DNA of 64,000 nucleotides, taken from positions 8,800,016 to 8,864,015 of the forward strand of contig NC_080070.1 in assembly GCF_949987535.1 (NCBI RefSeq), in the 5' to 3' direction. This DNA comes from Balaenoptera acutorostrata (lineage: Eukaryota > Chordata > Mammalia > Artiodactyla > Balaenopteridae). The position numbers were made by a program, and so were the translations under genes. Positions 1-11,721 of this stretch are shown here, piece by piece. Every line of letters starts with the position of its first letter. The first letter of the stretch is position 1. The notes beneath the pieces were generated by a model. It saw nothing but the letters and a program-made list of their open reading frames with translations. It did not search any database and was not told the DNA's origin.

Positions 1-1633
1 ATATTTTAACTCCTAATCTTGCCATGGGGGTAAAACAGTAAAATCTCAACACCTCACCCGCACTTCTTTGGTAGCAAACAATTTAAATTTAATGCCCAGA
101 AAACATGCTGTTTGAAGTGAAATAGCAACATCACCATAAAATCTAGCAGTTTACGAAAGCTGGATGAACTAACTTGGGTATTGACAGAAATTATTGTATC
201 ATTAAAGTTACTGACATGGAAAATGAACAAGGTACTAAAATGACTCAATATACTGTCTATTACTAAGAAGGAAAATCTTCCTGTATGGAAAACCATTATT
301 AAAATTTATGAATACACATCTAATATCAGAATATATTATCTTAAAACATTCATCTCTCAGTTTTTGTGATTATTGCCACCACTTGCTTTAGGCAGAAATA
401 ACAGCTATTACATTATTGATGGTTCAAAAATTAGGAGTATATTTTTATTAAAATTGTTTGCTGTTCTGTTTAAATATAAATTGTTTAGGCTATCAGGACC
501 CATATCTGCATATATGTAATAAAAATAAGCACTATGTTATATTTTATTATAAACATATTAAAGCCTTAAAAAGTTACATTCTACAGACATCATAAACTGT
601 AATTTACCATTCATGTGAATACTACTTTATTAAGATTATATGGAAGCAAGCTTATTTCATAATAGATGATTTTTGTATATTTTTAAGATTCATTAGATGT
701 CTTTGGATGACTTCCCCAAGGATCCCCTCTTAAATGAATTAAGATTATTAGAGACTTAAGGTCTGTACTTTATTGGGGGCTGGCTAAGATTTATAGAACT
801 TTTATCTTCAAAATATAAAATTAATAAAATTCTTTTCAGAATAACATAGTCCTCTCATAAAAGATTTGAAAATAGGACAGAATATCACCTAAATTCACCG
901 GGTTAAATTCAACTCAAAATTAGATGTAGTTTGTTTGTGGGCAAAACATCTCAAAATGAAATTTTTTCATGTTGGAATGAAAGGCACTGTTTAGAAGTAT
1001 GTTAAGGTAGTACATGTAATGCTGTCATAATATTTCATATAAAGGTTGTATCTTTCCACCATGTGAGAGGTCAACTAAGTTTTTATAAAAAGTTTCTCCC
1101 CAGATTTGCAAAAACTGACAAAGATGAGATCTTGTAATAATATTTCAGTATGTCTGTTTTGTAAGCAGACTCAACTACATTAAATACTCTACTTCAGTAA
1201 ATCCCCATACTGCCTGCCAACACATTTTAATGTTCCTTTTCCTTTAAGAGGGGCGTTTAGAGGGGACCATATACTGAGGATGAGTCATGACCAAGACAAG
1301 GAGAAGAGGGACATTTCTGCTGTGGGCATCAGAAGCAAAACTAAAAATAAACTAAGTTCCTTTTCCAGCTGTTGCTTGCAAAACTACATGCATAATGCTC
1401 ACCTTCACCAAGGGAGGCTGAATGGGTTAATGTGACATCACATATTGTTCTGTCATATATAACCATGTCCTGATATAAACATCACTGCTAACATCACAAA
1501 CAAAAGCCACAGGCATGGCAATGGCTCCCGTCTCCTTACCCCTTACAGGGTTGAGTGTTCGGGTGTTCCACTTGTCCTACAACAAAAACATGAATTGCGA
1601 AAATTGGAACAATTCAAGGGAGGATGCACGACC
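1..1633 (-). other. Intron downstream of the CNTNAP2 exon
   Basis: AT-rich sequence with no open frame that looks coding. I recognise no repeat copy and no RNA gene. It is assigned as intron only because it follows the exon on the minus strand. Confidence 0.6.
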
Positions 1634-1639
1634 GTTCAC
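1634..1639 (-). other. CNTNAP2: 5' splice site of the CNTNAP2 exon
   Basis: The exon ends in CAG and is followed by GTGAAC on the minus strand. GT is present, but positions +4 to +6 fit the GTRAGT consensus poorly, so this is a moderate donor. The intron interrupts a codon after its second base. Confidence 0.8.
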
Positions 1640-1811
1640 CTGTCTATGATGGCACACATATCAACGCTGACGTTCGCAAAACTTCCGGGCCTCCTTTGTG
1701 CCACTTCGTATAAATTTACAAGTTGATCATCCACTTGAATGAGCTGCATGCATCCTTGGAATGAAGGCTGAAGGACAGAGTGACTTGAGCTATTCATCTG
1801 GTTCAGATAAC
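1640..1811 (-). CDS. CNTNAP2: CNTNAP2 (Caspr2) internal exon, probably exon 10, end of a laminin-G domain
   Basis: Read on the minus strand, this 172-base segment gives 56 complete codons plus two bases at each edge. The peptide includes [35 protein letters not shown] and [15 protein letters not shown]. From memory this matches human Caspr2 near residues 500-557, differing at about two positions (Arg for Lys in QRRPG, Val for Ile in NVSVD). Caspr2 is a type I membrane protein of the neurexin superfamily that helps cluster Kv1 channels beside the nodes of Ranvier. The segment is the C-terminal end of the second laminin-G domain; the two Cys (GCM and DMC) are placed to form its usual closing disulfide, and an EGF-like domain should follow in the next exon. 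AG lies just before the exon and GT just after it, and both splice junctions fit the reading frame. The frame runs past both junctions only into intron. A paralogue (CNTNAP3, 4 or 5) is less likely because the [12 protein letters not shown] stretch fits Caspr2 best. The exon number is inferred from residue position. Confidence 0.9.
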
Positions 1812-1828
1812 CTGTGAGAGAGAAAAAA
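1812..1828 (-). other. CNTNAP2: 3' splice site of the CNTNAP2 exon
   Basis: On the minus strand a pyrimidine run (TTTTTTCTCTCTCAC) leads to AG at 1813-1812, immediately before the exon. This is a strong, conventional acceptor. The first two exon bases complete a codon begun in the previous exon, which I did not find in this window. Confidence 0.85.
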
Positions 1829-2817
1829 TGGGAATGTTGAATTGTGTTGTCCAGCATGCTTCACTAAAACTCCTCTGGGTGTTTTCCCTGACCACAGCCA
1901 TCGTGTCCAACTACTGTGTTTCGCTGATCCTTGCTGATGCTGCACTCAGTGTGGAAGAATGAAGTCTTCTGAGAAAACGGTATTATTTCAGGGGAAGTTG
2001 TTAAGGGTTGAACCTAGGCAAATGTCTGTCTCTGGTCTATGTCTACGAAGCATCCTTCATATTTTCTCTTCTGGCATCTTCTTTTTCACTGTCACATCTC
2101 TGTCCATCTGCTCACGGCTACACTTCTTCATCCGACCCTGTCTTCAGAGATCAGGATGTAAAATTTTAGACCTTTCCCAACCATCCAACCTCCTTCCTTT
2201 TATGTCTTTAATATTTACTGTTATTTTCTTAATTCCTTAGAGGTCTGTTATTCAGCTGTCAAGAAGCTAAACTTACTATTATCAGCTAAGGTGGGTTTCT
2301 TTTATAGATTAATATCTAATTCAATCCAAAGAGACATTTGCATTACAAATGATTTCCCAATTTATAAAACCCAAAGAAACATAAAGAGATAAATTTAGGC
2401 ATAAGGGTCAGTCACCTTGCTCTGAATATCCATCTCATATAAGGTACCTAACATGGTATAGGTAGCATAAGTGATAAGAAGTGAAACTAAAAGTTTAAAA
2501 GAATGAATAACAAAACAAAAAAAGAAAGTTTCTATTAGGGTTAGCAACTACTGGTTCTATTACAGAGTAGGATATACATATACTAAGGTTGAGATCAAAT
2601 AATTTTAAAAATTTTATTGCAAAGTAACTTTAAAATAGCACCACAAATAAATTGCCTTTATGCTTTTCAATAGAAAAAATCATAATTCATATTATGCATA
2701 GAAAATCTGTAGGTCATATGGAATAAAATTTCTTGATCCCATTAAATATCTCCACAAAGTCCCCCAAATGAACTTCACCTATCAGAGCAAATTTAAACTG
2801 TAGTAATTTGTCTGCTT
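1829..2817 (-). other. Intronic sequence just upstream of the exon
   Basis: No repeat recognised. A 93-codon plus-strand frame at 1959-2240 lacks recognisable motifs, conserved context or splice sites and is probably chance. Confidence 0.55.
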
Positions 2818-2831
2818 AAAAATCTTAAGTT

Positions 2832-3147
2832 GGGCTTCCCTGGTGGCGCAGTGGTTGAGAATCTGCCTGCCAATGCAGGGAACATGGGTTCGAGCCCTGG
2901 TCCGGGAGGATCCCGCATGCTGTGGAACAACTAGGCCCGTGAGCCACAACTACTGAGCCTGCGCGTCTGGAGCCTGTGCTCCGCAACGGGAGAGGCCACG
3001 ACAGTGAGAGGCCCGCGCACCGCGATGAAGAGTGGCCCCCGCTCGCCACAACTAGAGAAAGCCCTCGCGCAGAAACGAAGACCCAATGCAGCCAAAAATA
3101 AAATAAATAAATAATTAATTAATTAAAAGAAAAAAAAATTTAAAAAA
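2832..3147 (+). mobile_element. CHR-type tRNA-derived SINE, full length
   Basis: The element starts with the CHR head GGGCTTCCCTGGTGGCGC and has a polymerase III B-box (GGTTCGAGCC) at 2887-2896. A GC-rich body with GTGAGAGGCCCGCGCACC follows, then an AAATAAATAA-rich tail. A 14-base direct repeat, AAAAATCTTAAGTT, flanks it at 2818-2831 and 3148-3161, showing insertion by L1-type target-primed reverse transcription. CHR SINEs are known from cetaceans, hippos and ruminants. The open frame on the opposite strand is only a shadow of its GC-rich body. Confidence 0.95.
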
Positions 3148-3310
3148 AAAAATCTTAAGTTATTCACACATTCTTTTCAATCTAATATTATATCTATAGC
3201 AAAAAAACAATTTATACAAAATGGGTTGGTATCAGGATGTGCCATTAATTGGATAAAAGGGAATTTTCAATAAAAACATTGTCCAAAAAATGACCATTAA
3301 GTGATTTTTT

Positions 3311-3549
3311 ATTTTATTTTAAATATTTATTTTATTTATTTATTTATTTATTTTATTTATTTTGGCTGCGCCGGGTCTTAGTTGTGGCATGCGGGATCTC
3401 TACTTGCGGCATGTGGGCTTCTTAGTTGTGGCATGCGAACTCTTAGTTGCGGCATGCATACGGGATCTAGTTTCCCCACCAGGGATCGAACTCAGGCCCC
3501 CTGCATTGGGAGCACGGAGTCCTACCCACTGGACCACCAGGGAAGTCCC
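3311..3549 (-). mobile_element. CHR-type SINE, reverse orientation
   Basis: The plus strand reads from a T-rich tail (about 3311-3360) to the complement of the SINE head, ACCAGGGAAGTCCC. The complement of a B-box, GGGATCGAACTC, is at 3482-3493. Direct repeats close to CCATTAAGTGATTTTTT flank it at 3294-3310 and 3549-3565, overlapping the SINE edge by a base or two. It forms an inverted pair with the SINE at 2832-3147, only about 160 bases away. Confidence 0.92.
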
Positions 3550-3565
3550 CATTAAGTGATTTTTT

Positions 3566-6500
3566 TTAAATGTCCTATTCTGTTTGACTAGTAACAGTAG
3601 TTTAGAACAATAGAAATCTCCTTCTCCCTTTACTAATGGGTTACAATAATTAAAATCTAATAATTATCAATTGAATCCTCTTTAAGGATTAATCACAGAA
3701 GTGTATACAATCATTTTCCATCAACACAGTACTATGTAAAAATATGATTATACTTAATTTCTTGGCTTAAAAATAAATAAGCATCTATTTCAATGTCAAA
3801 CATATGGTATTTTTTTTTTTCTTTTTTCTTTTCTGAGTCACTTTTTTTTGTTTTTTTCATTTGCATTGACTTAATCCTCTCAGAAAATTGCTGATCTTAG
3901 CTAAGTGGTCTATTTAGACTAGCTGTATGCATACATATGATTTTCACTCTGCCTAATCAAGATAAAATTGAATGGAGTTTAATGTCTAAACTTAGCAAAG
4001 AGAAAACATCCAGCTGTAACTTTATTGACTATTCTTAACGAGACAATCATATGATTCTGTTTTTTGAATACTTGGGAGTCTCTAAATATCCACACTTGCT
4101 TTGAAGTATTCCAAAATGGGTAGATCTATTGTGAGAACAAGACCTTCTCAGAAGCAAGGCAGCTGCATAACACACAGATCCCTATCAAATGGGTATAGTT
4201 AAGTTCATAAAACAAGACTTCATCAGTCACTCATAACAATGTTGTTTGGCCCTGATGAATTCTGGAGTTTGAAATTGTCAATTCCTTTCATTTTTCTACA
4301 CAGGATACATTCTAGGAGAAGATAAGTATAGTACAAACTACTGCATGTCCATTATAATGTAGCCAAGGAGCCTCATGGCTCATGACGAGGTTGTCAGTAA
4401 TGACTGATAGGAAGGTGAGGAAGCAATGTTACTGGAAATGGAAGAAAACTGGATCACTGCTATGTTGCAGTGGAAAGTTTAGCAAAACTGTGATAATGTG
4501 GAAAGGAAAACACTGTACTTAATGAACTGCATAATCTAGCTAAGGACATTTCCACACAGAGTATTCTGGCGTCTTCTCTTTGTTTATAGTAAAAGGGAAA
4601 AAGAAGAGAGAAAAACTAAAGACAAACTGTTAAATATGAGGAAGCTAGGTCTTGATGGATTTGAAAATAAAATATTTTCTTAATTTCAGTCTCTCCAGAT
4701 GTTGACTGCAAAAAAATTAAGAAATCACTTCATGGCAAATTTCTACTACCAGGAAAACATGATCTAAAGATGATAATGAGGTGTGTCTATAAAATCCATA
4801 TTAAGACCTCAGAAATATCTTAGATGGTGCCTCCAAGAACCATTCATTCAGACAAAATAACTTCTAGCCAGCTTACCGGTGTGTGTTATAGAGCCTCTGA
4901 GTTAAACAATAATGGTTCTAATAATCTTATGGACAGTTTCCCCTCAGCATGTCAGTGGAAGCCCAATGTGAAAAACAGCTTATCTTTATGAAAGTGTGGA
5001 TATGGCTCTTGTTTAATGAAGTAAAGCTAAACAGCATTCATAGGAAGCCTACACAGTTTTAAGAGAACTGTACTAGTAGAATGTTGACCACTCCCTTATA
5101 GTTATTAGCACTGGGTTAAAGATGTTGAGTCTCTGGTACTGAAATTCTGGGTGCTCTAACACCCTCCTACCCTTGAAATGGAGGACAGCATATTATTATT
5201 TATTTCTGTTATTGTTCCCTGTATGTACAAATATAATTTCAGTAAAAAATCTTCGTGTAATAGTGTCTGTGATACTTTCAGTGACTAAAGCTTAGGATTT
5301 AACCTACTTAGTAGATTAACAGCAGGACTGTTTGGAGAAAAAAATTTGCAGCTGGGATTCTGAGGGTCAGAAATGAATAGATATAAAATGGATAGAAGGT
5401 TAAACTCAACTAAAATTTGCCAAGTTATTATAAAAATTAAAAACAGTAAAAAAGTAAACTTTTGCTTGTTTTGGCTTAGACCTTTAAATTTATTATATCT
5501 ATGAATTTGAAATAAAAAATACAATGTTTATACATGGGCTGTAGTTACTGGTGATCTGACGATATGTTGTAATACCCACAGTGAATTGTAACTGTGTCAT
5601 TCTCAATTGCATCTATCAGTGAACTGGGTCATTATAATTATGTTACCTTACTGGCATGTTTGAGATTTCCATTTCAAGACCTGGCATATAAAAACTTTAT
5701 ACCTGATTTGAAGTCTTTTCAGCATTTTGTTATTCTTGTTGACAAAAGAAACACATGCATTTTCAAGGTTTTAAAATTTTAACTCAGATATACATTAGTG
5801 AAAAGCATGATGCTATTTGTTTTGACATTAAAATGCCAATCTAAGTTGTTGTAAATTATAATGGTAACTTGATGGGACAAGAAAAGCAAACGACAGGCAA
5901 CAGGGCTGAATATTTTACATGTCTAAAACTACATGCATACAAGATGTCTCTATTTATACTTATTTTAAAGTTGGGAAGTTTGGGAGGTTGAGAAAGGCTG
6001 GTAGAATGCTGTAAAGATGCTAAAAACCATTTAGGCTTTTCCTTTCAAAATAACCTTGGAATATTGTGCAAAGTGTCTACTAATCTCTACTGTTTACCAA
6101 ACCTTCCTAAATAATTCACCCTGGTGGGGTTGGGCCCAAGCAAGCAGTGTGTTAGAGTGAGCCAGGAGTGAGCCCAGTGGTGCTTGGTGCCTGCAGTAAG
6201 GACAGCCAAGCACATGCCCACCTGGCACGGCTGGGAGACTGACTACGATACAGGTTGATTGAGCAAATAAAAAAATAGACTGACGATAGTGGGAGCCAGG
6301 TTCACATTGTCAGGAAAGGAGGGTACAAATGAAAAAAGGGAGATCTTGAATGGATCCTATGGGTTTGGATTGGAATTTAATCTATAAGTGTGCACTTGTG
6401 GTTTTCAGTATATAGAGATACAGAAATAAATCTAGATGGAATTGTGTATATGCTCAATATACAGGTGGTTCCTACCATCCACTGAAGATGATCCAGAGCA

Positions 6501-6788
6501 GGATTATACCCAGAAGAAATGAGTCCCCTTACAGTTCACATCTTAGTTTCTCTACTGAATAAAACCAGGACTCTTTGGAGAAAGGCTGATCCTTCTGGGT
6601 CACAGAAAGCACAATATGAGCCTGGAACATTTTGCTGCCCAGGAAAGTAAAGAAGTGCTCAAAGAATGATGGTGTCATGTCAGAATGACATAGGGGCCAG
6701 TCTGAAGAGGGCTTCTACTGCTCCGATCTGGACAATTTTAAAACAAAATAAATAATTTGAGCATCAGAAAGATATTTTGAGTGTCAAA
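3566..6788. other. Intronic sequence with no recognised element
   Basis: Mostly AT-rich. A GC-richer patch at about 6120-6240 contains repeated GAGCCAGG and GCCCAGTGG-like words but matches no family I know. No convincing coding frame is present. Confidence 0.5.
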
Positions 6789-6872
6789 AGAAAGGAAGGA
6801 AGGAAGGAAGGAAGGGAGGGAGCGAGGGAGCGAGGGAGGGAAGGAGGAAGGAGGGAAATAAGAGGAAAAGGA
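6789..6872 (+). repeat. Purine-only simple repeat (GGAA/GGGA)n
   Basis: An almost pure purine tract. GGAA units give way to GGGAGGGAGCGAGGGAGCGA and back to GGAA-type units. The minus (transcript) strand is a polypyrimidine tract. Confidence 0.95.
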
Positions 6873-6889
6873 AATAATTTATAGATATA

Positions 6890-7620
6890 TTTCATCAAAT
6901 AACAGGAATCCATGAGTCTACTTGCATAAAAATGAATAAATAGGAGAATATAAATATCTTCCTGTGATAACTAACAAATGTAAAAAGCATGTTGGAATTA
7001 GAAAGGTACAATCTGGCAACCAACATAATAGTAATTAATTCAGGCAAGAAATATTAACTAATGCTCAAATGAGTGGGTGAAATTTGGATGATGAACAGTC
7101 TCAAAGTGTCTCCCTATGAATATATTTACTAATTTCAAAGGGGAAAGTAGTCATTTTACAGCAAAGAAACCTGGCAGACATCTTTGTAATCAAATGATCA
7201 AAGTTATCACCACCAGTAATGGGACCCACTGACACTATGGGACACACCTGATAAGTTGCAATGAGAAGAATGCAATGACTCCTGGTGGTACTCCTCCTGC
7301 CCAAGACACATATCCTAGGTCCAATCATGAGAGAGCATCAGACAGACTCAGACTGAGAGGATCTTCAGGAATGATAAGGTTGTGAAAGCCAACAAACAGC
7401 AGAGAATCTGATTTCAGTCAGCAGACTGGAGAGGCAGGAAAACAGGGTGTAACATGTGATCCCAGACTGGGTGTTTTACTATAAAGGACGTTACTGGACA
7501 ATTGACAAAACTTGAATGAGTTCTCTGAGTGAAAGTTATACTGGTGGCTTTTGAACTCTTCTTGCAAATTTTTTTTTTCACATTTTAAATTGTTTGAAAA
7601 TAAAAACTATTTTTAAAAAG
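6890..7620 (+). mobile_element. Old L1 (L1M-type) 3'-UTR remnant, approximate
   Basis: The segment ends with GGACAATTGACAAAACTTG, then CTTGCAAATTTTTTTTTTC and GTTTGAAAATAAAAAC, which is the pattern of ancient L1 3' untranslated regions. It is diverged and its left edge is uncertain. A 75-codon minus-strand frame inside it has no support. Confidence 0.5.
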
Positions 7621-8273
7621 ATTATGATCCATTTGACATGAGATGGTGCTTTACGCTAAACATAATGCCATTCGAGAACCTTATTTTGGATTAAACTATT
7701 TCCCAATAAAAGGAAATTATCCTGTCTCCATTTCCCCATGTCCACTTTATTCCACTTTAATCTGCATTCAGTGCCCATGAATTGTCAATGAAATTGCTCT
7801 TCCTAATTTCAGTGATCATTTTCAGGTAACCAAAGGACATCTTTTACCCCTTAACTAGACCTCCCGGTGGCATTTAACACTTGATCCTCATTTTATGTTC
7901 TATGTTACCAGGCCAGGGTGACTTTTGCGGCCTTAAAAGACTGAATATTCTGAATCCTGCCCACATTCCAATTTCAATTCATATCCCTCTTAGCCAGATT
8001 TTTAGATCTAGGGAGTTCCTAAACCCTAAAAATATTAGGACACATGCAAACACTCAAATCCCCTTCCAAGATTTAAAAATTAAAACAATATTAGTTAAAC
8101 CATTAAATAAGTATAAGAAAATTCTACAAAAGATTGATTTTTTTCCCTCAGTATATACTTTATGCTTCAAATAAATCTGTCACATTTAAAAATGGTTCTG
8201 CTGTCTTTTGGGGTGACTACTAGCTCCCAAATTAATGCTTTAAGATGTCTATTCCTACTCCCCTCAAAAAAAT

Positions 8274-8333
8274 CTGAATCACTTTGATGTACACCTGAAA
8301 CTGACACAACTATACTTCAGTAAAAAAAAAAAG
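8274..8333 (+). mobile_element. Very short L1 3'-end insertion
   Basis: The words TGAATCACTTTGATGTACAC and CTATACTTCAGTAAAAA match the last 50 or so bases of the artiodactyl L1s elsewhere in this window (compare 38940-38998), followed by an A-tail. No target duplication was found. Confidence 0.8.
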
Positions 8334-8384
8334 TGCCTATTCTTGCTCTCTATGCTTCAGCCACCCCCATTCTCTTGCCTGTGC

Positions 8385-9245
8385 TTTAGGAAAACCAAGA
8401 CCTTTCTGCCTGGAATTTTCTTCCCACTTGCATTTTTCATGGCTGATTTATGATTCAGGTCAGCTCAGGTATCACCTTCTGAGAGGGAGCCTTCCACGAC
8501 CACTCTACTTAAAATTATTCTATCCATTTTCTCATTCCAGTTCCTCAGCTACTTATTTCTTGTCATAGAATTTGTCACAATTTATAATTATCTGGATTGG
8601 TTTATTTATTTACTTACACGTGTGTGTGTTTCTGAATGTGTTTTTCTCCCCTTTAGTATAATAGTTTCATGACAGCAATTGTATTGTCTTATTTCTCTAT
8701 GAATTTTTTAAAAATGTATTTGTTGAGAAAAACACACATAGCATAAAATTTAGCAACCTATTTATATTAAAACAATCCATGGGATATAAGGGAGATGTTC
8801 AAGATACAAAGTGTCTATTATAAAGTTTGGAAATAAATTATTTTTCAACAGATTGAAGCTCTCCTTTATAACATAATATAATCTCCATTTTTCAGGCTTT
8901 ATTGACCCCTCTGTATTTGTTAGGTGAATGATCAAGTGAGTGAATATGTTTGCATTTTTATCCTGGCATGAGGTGATATCTAACCTTGCATCTTCACTTC
9001 CTTCAGGACTCTGTTTCAGTTACCTTATCAGAGAGGCCTTCTCTGATCACCAGTTAAATAACATTCCCCCACCCCCTTGATGCTCTATCTCCCTTATATG
9101 ATTCATTTTTTCATAACTCTTATCACCACATTATATATTTTTGTTTACTGTTTTTTCTCCTTTTACTGGAATGTACCCTCCATGAGACTTTGACTCCTAG
9201 ATCTCTTACATAGTAGGGGCTCAAACATTGTCTACTAAATGAACA
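8385..9245 (+). mobile_element. L2 (LINE2) 3' fragments
   Basis: Two stretches carry typical L2 3'-end words. The first, 8385-8705, has TTTCTGCCTGGAATTTTCTT and a garbled CCTTCC-type segment. The second, 8990-9245, has CAGAGAGGCCTTCTCTGATC and CATAGTAGGGGCTCAAACAT at its 3' end. The 8706-8990 sequence between them is unclear. These are ancient and not functional. Confidence 0.75.
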
Positions 9246-10080
9246 AAAAGTCACTGAAGAATTTTGAGCAAGGAAATAACTTAACCAATTTGTATTATGT
9301 TATTTTCTCTCTGGTGGAGATAGGAATAAGCTGGTAGAGGGAAAACCGGAGATAAGGATTGTTTTACAAAAGAGTCATTGGATAAATTACAAATTCTTAT
9401 CTAAAGTATGTCAATGAAGCTGATGTAGAGGGAATGGATGAAAAATATTTCACAGGAAGATATGACAGCACTGGCTGATCTACTGGATATGAGTACTGCA
9501 CAGAGAGACGACTAGAATGACTCAGATTTCTGGGTGAGCAACTAGATGGATGCTTTTGCTTCTATGAAAAAGAAGATGCAGGAAAAGCATCAGGTCTTTA
9601 AGGAGTGGGATGAAAGGAGAGGAGAAAGGGTGGTGGGTGGTTCTGATGAGTTCAAAGCTAGCCTTTTCAAGTCTGAAGTACCACTGGGATATCTAAGGTA
9701 AAATATTCAATCCATAGATTAATATTAATATCTGGACATCAGGATAGGGATCAGAATTTGGGGAAGTTTTTCAGTCACTATGCTATGGTGGTGGAGGAGA
9801 TTGTATAAAGAAATTGTATAGTGCGCTAAGCAAAGAACTTCAAGGCTGGAACTCTAGAAATAATCTACATATCAGTGGTAGAAGCAGGAAAATAAACTAG
9901 TGAATAAAACTGAGAAAGAGGTAGAAGAAAAACCAAGGAGTGATATTAAGCAAGTGAAGGAATGATAAACAATATCAAAGATCACAGAATCCAAATTACA
10001 TGAAGACTTAGGGCTTGACTTGGGTTTACCATTTAGATCAATGGGAAACTGGAAAAGTGGGTGTGGATAACAAATTGCAT
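9246..10080 (-). mobile_element. L2 fragment in reverse orientation, approximate
   Basis: Plus-strand words such as AAGTCACTGAAGAATTTTGA and ATATCTAAGGTAAAATATTC resemble the reverse complement of upstream L2 sequence. It abuts the 3' end of the forward L2, giving a tail-to-tail arrangement. It is heavily diverged. The 82-codon minus-strand frame at 9872-10120 has no recognisable motif. Confidence 0.55.
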
Positions 10081-10374
10081 TGTTTAAAGAGCACACAACA
10101 TGTGGGAGAGCAGAAAGCACAGCGCTCCTAACATTCCATTATCAAACAGTGGTCTACTAATGAAAGGCTAACTAACATCTTTGGAGGTAATTTTTATGAG
10201 TTAATTTTAATTTTGTAAATTATTTAATATAATCTGTTGGTTTTTTCAAATTTAGGATGTCATTTATGTTTATTACATTTATGTTTATCTACTATTTATT
10301 TATAATAAATGAGTAGTAGATATAATATTAAGAATTGTGTCTCTATCAATTTTTTCCCCTTGGGGAAATTAATT

Positions 10375-10535
10375 AAATGCTCTGTTTCTTATTTCTTTAT
10401 CTATAAAATAGGAAAACTTACAATATTTTATAAAACATAATATTTTATAAAACTTATGAAATGTATAAGCACAGGAGGTTGTTGTAAAGAATCAGTAAGA
10501 ATATAACTACAAAGTAAGTGCCTAGAAAATGCCCA
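10375..10535 (+). mobile_element. MIR-type SINE fragment
   Basis: The words TTTCTTTATCTATAAAATAG, GGAGGTTGTTGTAAAGAATC and AGTGCCTAGAAAATG follow the order of the MIR core and 3' half. A short AT-rich duplication (AATATTTTATAAAAC twice) interrupts it. Confidence 0.65.
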
Positions 10536-10789
10536 GAGTATACACCAAAAAGATCCAGAAGTCAACATCATCACCATTTCTATTATTTCAAATGGTTTAT
10601 ACTATTTCAATTGTCTTTGTATTTATCAGAGATCCAAAACTGTGTTATTCTTATCCTTAAGGATGTTAAAATCTCATTAGGAAGACAGGTCTCAGAAACA
10701 TGAACATAACTGTATTAAAAATGTTACTGCCTATCCAAATGAGTACGTAAAATGCAAGTAATGGAAGAGTTTGAGAAGACCATTCTCAC

Positions 10790-11480
10790 TTCTTGAATAT
10801 TATATCTCTTTCCCTGGCTAACAGAATATTATATTGTCCCAGGTTTTCTTTATACTTTTCTAGCAGTATCATTTCAATTTCATTTACTGATTGCTTGCCT
10901 CCTACCTGGTGTATAAATGTAGGAGTTCATCAAAGTTTGTCCTGGGCCATGTCAGTTTTCTTGGTAGTCTCTCCACAATAATAGCATTACCCAAACCCAT
11001 TGCTTGAACTACCAACTATATGAGTAGGTCTCCAATAATATCTCCATCACAGGTCTTTCTTCTGAGCTGAGGACTAATGTATCCAGAGGTTCTTGGACTT
11101 CCCCATTCTAATATTTAACACATGTTCAAAACTCAAGATATATTGTTCTTGATCCCAGGTGGTATTATGTCATTGTCCCTATACCAGCAGTCACTCAAAA
11201 AGTCAACTTCAATTTCCTCATCTAAAATGTTGCACATATTAAACAACCAAGAGTAATCCCTGGCACCTCCATCCTCACTCCCTGTATGCACAATCACGTC
11301 ATGTCAGTTCTATCTTTTAAATAATCCTCAGTCTCTTCATGACCATCTGAGATCAGACTATCACACCTTCTCCACCACCCACTTCCAATCCATCTCCAGC
11401 ATGAAGCCTAAGTGATCCATATTAAAAATATTAATCTGATCACGTTACAACCTGATCAGGAGTCTTTTATTTATTTCATA
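10790..11480 (+). mobile_element. L2 fragment, internal part
   Basis: Degenerate L2 words occur in order: AATGTAGGAGTTCATCAAAG with CCTGGGCCATG, then TTAACACATGTTCAAAACTC, CTTCTCCACCACCCAC and AGTGATCCATATTAAAAAT, then CTGATCACGTTACAACCTGA. The order matches the L2 region upstream of its 3' end. The short forward frames here are relics or chance. Confidence 0.65.
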
Positions 11481-11721
11481 AAAAGAATTAATAGGATTTT
11501 TAAAAAATTTCCAAGGTTTTTCTTTCCCTCTAATGTTCTAGTTTTCCAAATGCAAAATATATTTACAGTGATATACAAAACATGGGTTCTTACATTATAA
11601 AAACAAAATTTTATTTGTTTTTAAAAATAGTATTTATCAGTTTGACTTTACTTAATTAAAATTAATTTAATATAATTTATTGGACCACTTAGGTAGCTAG
11701 ATTAATTTAAAATATGTATAT

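Noticed and set aside
1959..2240. 93-codon plus-strand open frame near the exon
   Set aside because: No motif, no splice sites, opposite strand to the gene, ordinary intron composition. Frames of this size are expected by chance.
2825..3049. 74-codon minus-strand frame with Arg/Gly/Ser-rich product
   Set aside because: It lies inside the CHR SINE, and a similar frame recurs in the SINE at 31410, so it is a by-product of SINE sequence.
6789..6872. CRISPR-like array from regularly spaced GGAA/GGGA units
   Set aside because: A tetranucleotide simple repeat with no unique spacers, in a mammalian intron.
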